Assembly (NCBI GenBank): GCA_000437755.1
Contig: FR900143.1
Location: 54,379-60,699, forward strand
Direction: 5' to 3'
DNA: 6,321 bases
Origin: Roseburia sp. CAG:303
GTDB taxonomy: Bacteria; Bacillota; Clostridia; Lachnospirales; Lachnospiraceae
The notes under the pieces are model-generated. The model was given only the letters and a program-made list of their open reading frames with translations. It ran no database searches and was not told the origin of the DNA. Both the position numbers and the translations under genes were made by a program. Shown here piece after piece: positions 5,059 to 6,321 of this stretch (position 1 is its first letter; each line of letters opens with the position of its first letter).

Positions 5059-6303
5059 TTAATTGGACTGGCATACAGAGCGTGCGGTATATGCATAATT
5101 ACTGAACGCTTTTACCAATGTTACCAAATCATCCTTATAGGTCCCTTCCGCAGCATTTAATACCTGATAGCAGTACATCATCGCACAGTAATCTCCGCTC
5201 AATGTGTTAGTGCCATCGGTTACGGTAAATGTTTTTGAGTTTCCTAACTCATTCGCTCCGATATTTTCCAGAGACAGAATATAATACTGACCTCGCTTTA
5301 TCGGTGTGATTTCTTTTCCATCTACTGAAAATATCAGCTTTGACACATCAATTCCTTCCTTTGGTTCATAGAAGAGATTCAATGTGGTTTCCGATTTTAA
5401 CACCATACTAAGTCCGGCAAATTGTCCAAGCACATCATTTTCAGCCTTTTTAGCAACAAAACCATCAATATAACCATCAAACCGATCCGGTATTTCCTGC
5501 CCATCATCATTTAAATACTTATTTGCCAGTTCTTCCACTGCCTGATTAAAATACTTCTGTGAGCAGGCACCATAATTCAACATAGCCACTGCAAAGGGAT
5601 AAGTATCCACATACAAATCAACATGGTTAAGTATGTATTGCGCATAATCTCTGACCGTATAGGTATATTCTTTGCCGCAGTTTCCATTTCCGTCAAACAT
5701 CTGCGCTTTGATATCCTGTGTCATCTCATAGGATGATACCTCACATGGAAATCTGTAATAGGTTGTCCCCTCTTTGATTGTGGTGTTCGTCTGTGCCTCG
5801 GAAACAGGCACTTTCGTAACGGTTCCATTCGGAAGGGTAAACTGCATATATGCATTCTCGTCTGCAATGATTTTATCTGACAACTCCATATAGAAATTAA
5901 CACCAATATTACCCGTAAGACTTAAGGAATAACCCGCAAGCTTCGCACCAATACCATCAATGATTGCATCGCAGTCATCACATTTTCCATCATTATCCGC
6001 ATCAATATGTTCGCCATAAGTATTCTTCTCTGTATTGGAATATTCATAGGATACGGCATCCCCCGGCTTGCCTTCACATCCGTTATAGGTAGCATTTTTG
6101 TAAACTTTAGCTCCACCTAAGGTTGGATAGGTGTCTGTTCCGATAGTCTGTCCCCAAACCTCTTCGGTCTGGTCAAGCTGTAAGAGATACGCAACCTCAC
6201 CGGTTTTATACTGCTCTGTCGTTTTACCTTCAACCTTTTCAGTGGTTCCGTCATTCGCACCTATCGCATTTCCTGTATAAATGGTACTGTCATAATGTTG
6301 TGG
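5059..6303 (-). CDS. C-terminal part of a large secreted GLUG-type surface repeat protein, 5' frame interrupted
   Basis: The frame is open for 414 residues before its TAA at 5059-5061. The first in-frame ATG (5889) lies inside a conserved domain without a ribosome binding site, so it is not a true start; coding clearly extends rightwards. Reading from the right there is first a GEVAYLLQLDQTEEVWGQT block (about 6145-6201) followed by YPTLGGAKVYKNATYNGC, typical of the end of GLUG-motif adhesin-like proteins. An acidic HIDADNDGKCDDCD motif (5968-6009) follows, resembling calcium-binding DxDxDG repeats. The last 300 or so residues form a domain beginning GYSLSLTGNIGVNFYMEL, with DYAQYILNHVD, AMLNYGACSQKYF and a C-terminal CYQVLNAAEGTYKDD region. 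I know this domain from clostridial secreted proteins but not its function. No sortase motif or membrane anchor is seen at the C-terminus. The frame meets a TGA at 6304-6306. The two small genes downstream are probably in the same operon (84-base gap, no terminator). Confidence 0.8.
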   Translation of the reverse strand, partial: PQHYDSTIYTGNAIGANDGTTEKVEGKTTEQYKTGEVAYLLQLDQTEEVWGQTIGTDTYPTLGGAKVYKNATYNGCEGKPGDAVSYEYSNTEKNTYGEHIDADNDGKCDDCDAIIDGIGAKLAGYSLSLTGNIGVNFYMELSDKIIADENAYMQFTLPNGTVTKVPVSEAQTNTTIKEGTTYYRFPCEVSSYEMTQDIKAQMFDGNGNCGKEYTYTVRDYAQYILNHVDLYVDTYPFAVAMLNYGACSQKYFNQAVEELANKYLNDDGQEIPDRFDGYIDGFVAKKAENDVLGQFAGLSMVLKSETTLNLFYEPKEGIDVSKLIFSVDGKEITPIKRGQYYILSLENIGANELGNSKTFTVTDGTNTLSGDYCAMMYCYQVLNAAEGTYKDDLVTLVKAFSNYAYTARSVCQSN

Positions 6304-6321
6304 TCAAGCATTTTTGTAACA
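6304..6321 (-). other. In-frame TGA interrupting the surface-protein frame at the window edge
   Basis: In the frame of the surface protein the bases beyond 6303 read C-Y-K-N-A followed by TGA (6304-6306), then the clearly coding HYDSTIYTGNAIG. Another minus-strand frame at the edge reads VTKMLDHNI, which would join to YDSTIYTG if one base were missing near 6290-6300. Either a point nonsense change, a small indel or a sequence error at an edge could explain this; the window does not extend far enough to choose. Confidence 0.5.

Noticed and set aside
5059..5889. A 276-residue protein starting at the ATG at 5889
   Set aside because: The same frame continues upstream with family-like coding sequence, the ATG lies within a conserved domain segment (VNFYMELSD), and there is no ribosome binding site, so this is not the real start.

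Overview
The window is AT-rich, with strong AAGGAGG-type ribosome binding sites, A/T-ending codons, dense genes and rho-independent terminators. It looks like a low-GC Firmicute, most likely a gut or rumen Lachnospiraceae-type Clostridium. The assignment rests on protein style (GLUG-type surface protein, LysR/LysE pair, glycan enzymes) and not on a marker gene. Every gene I can support lies on the minus strand, so the biological order runs from the right edge to the left.

Right block (6321 to about 4221) is a surface-protein operon. It starts with the C-terminal 414 residues of a large secreted repeat protein whose frame is blocked by an in-frame TGA near the window edge. Next comes a 51-residue small protein, whose stop codon overlaps by one base the start of a 185-residue protein with one membrane anchor and a long Ser/Asp/Lys-rich disordered tail. 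A strong hairpin terminator closes the unit.

Middle block (about 4200 to 3866) is a short gene graveyard. A 29-residue in-frame fragment closely resembles the YYYN...WGK.VV.NYK block of GH29 alpha-L-fucosidases. It is followed by a 41-residue ORF with a good ribosome binding site that reads like the first 25 to 28 residues of an ECF-transporter S component. The stop of this ORF overlaps the start of the next gene as ATGA.

Centre-left (3869 to 2254) holds a LysR-type regulator followed in the same direction by a LysE/RhtB-family exporter, then a strong, probably bidirectional terminator. The gap between them holds an extended -10 promoter placed exactly at the centre of a long dyad. One arm of the dyad covers the exporter's Shine-Dalgarno sequence, so LysR read-through RNA could fold to hide it, while RNA started at the local promoter could not.

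Left block (2073 to the left edge) is a separately promoted gene for a large leaderless, presumably cytoplasmic protein. It looks like a DUF5695-type / six-hairpin glycosidase and runs off the left edge. Two near-identical 14-base direct repeats overlap its putative promoter. Together with the fucosidase fossil, it suggests a genome neighbourhood concerned with host or plant glycans. I saw no tRNA, rRNA, CRISPR array or transposase.
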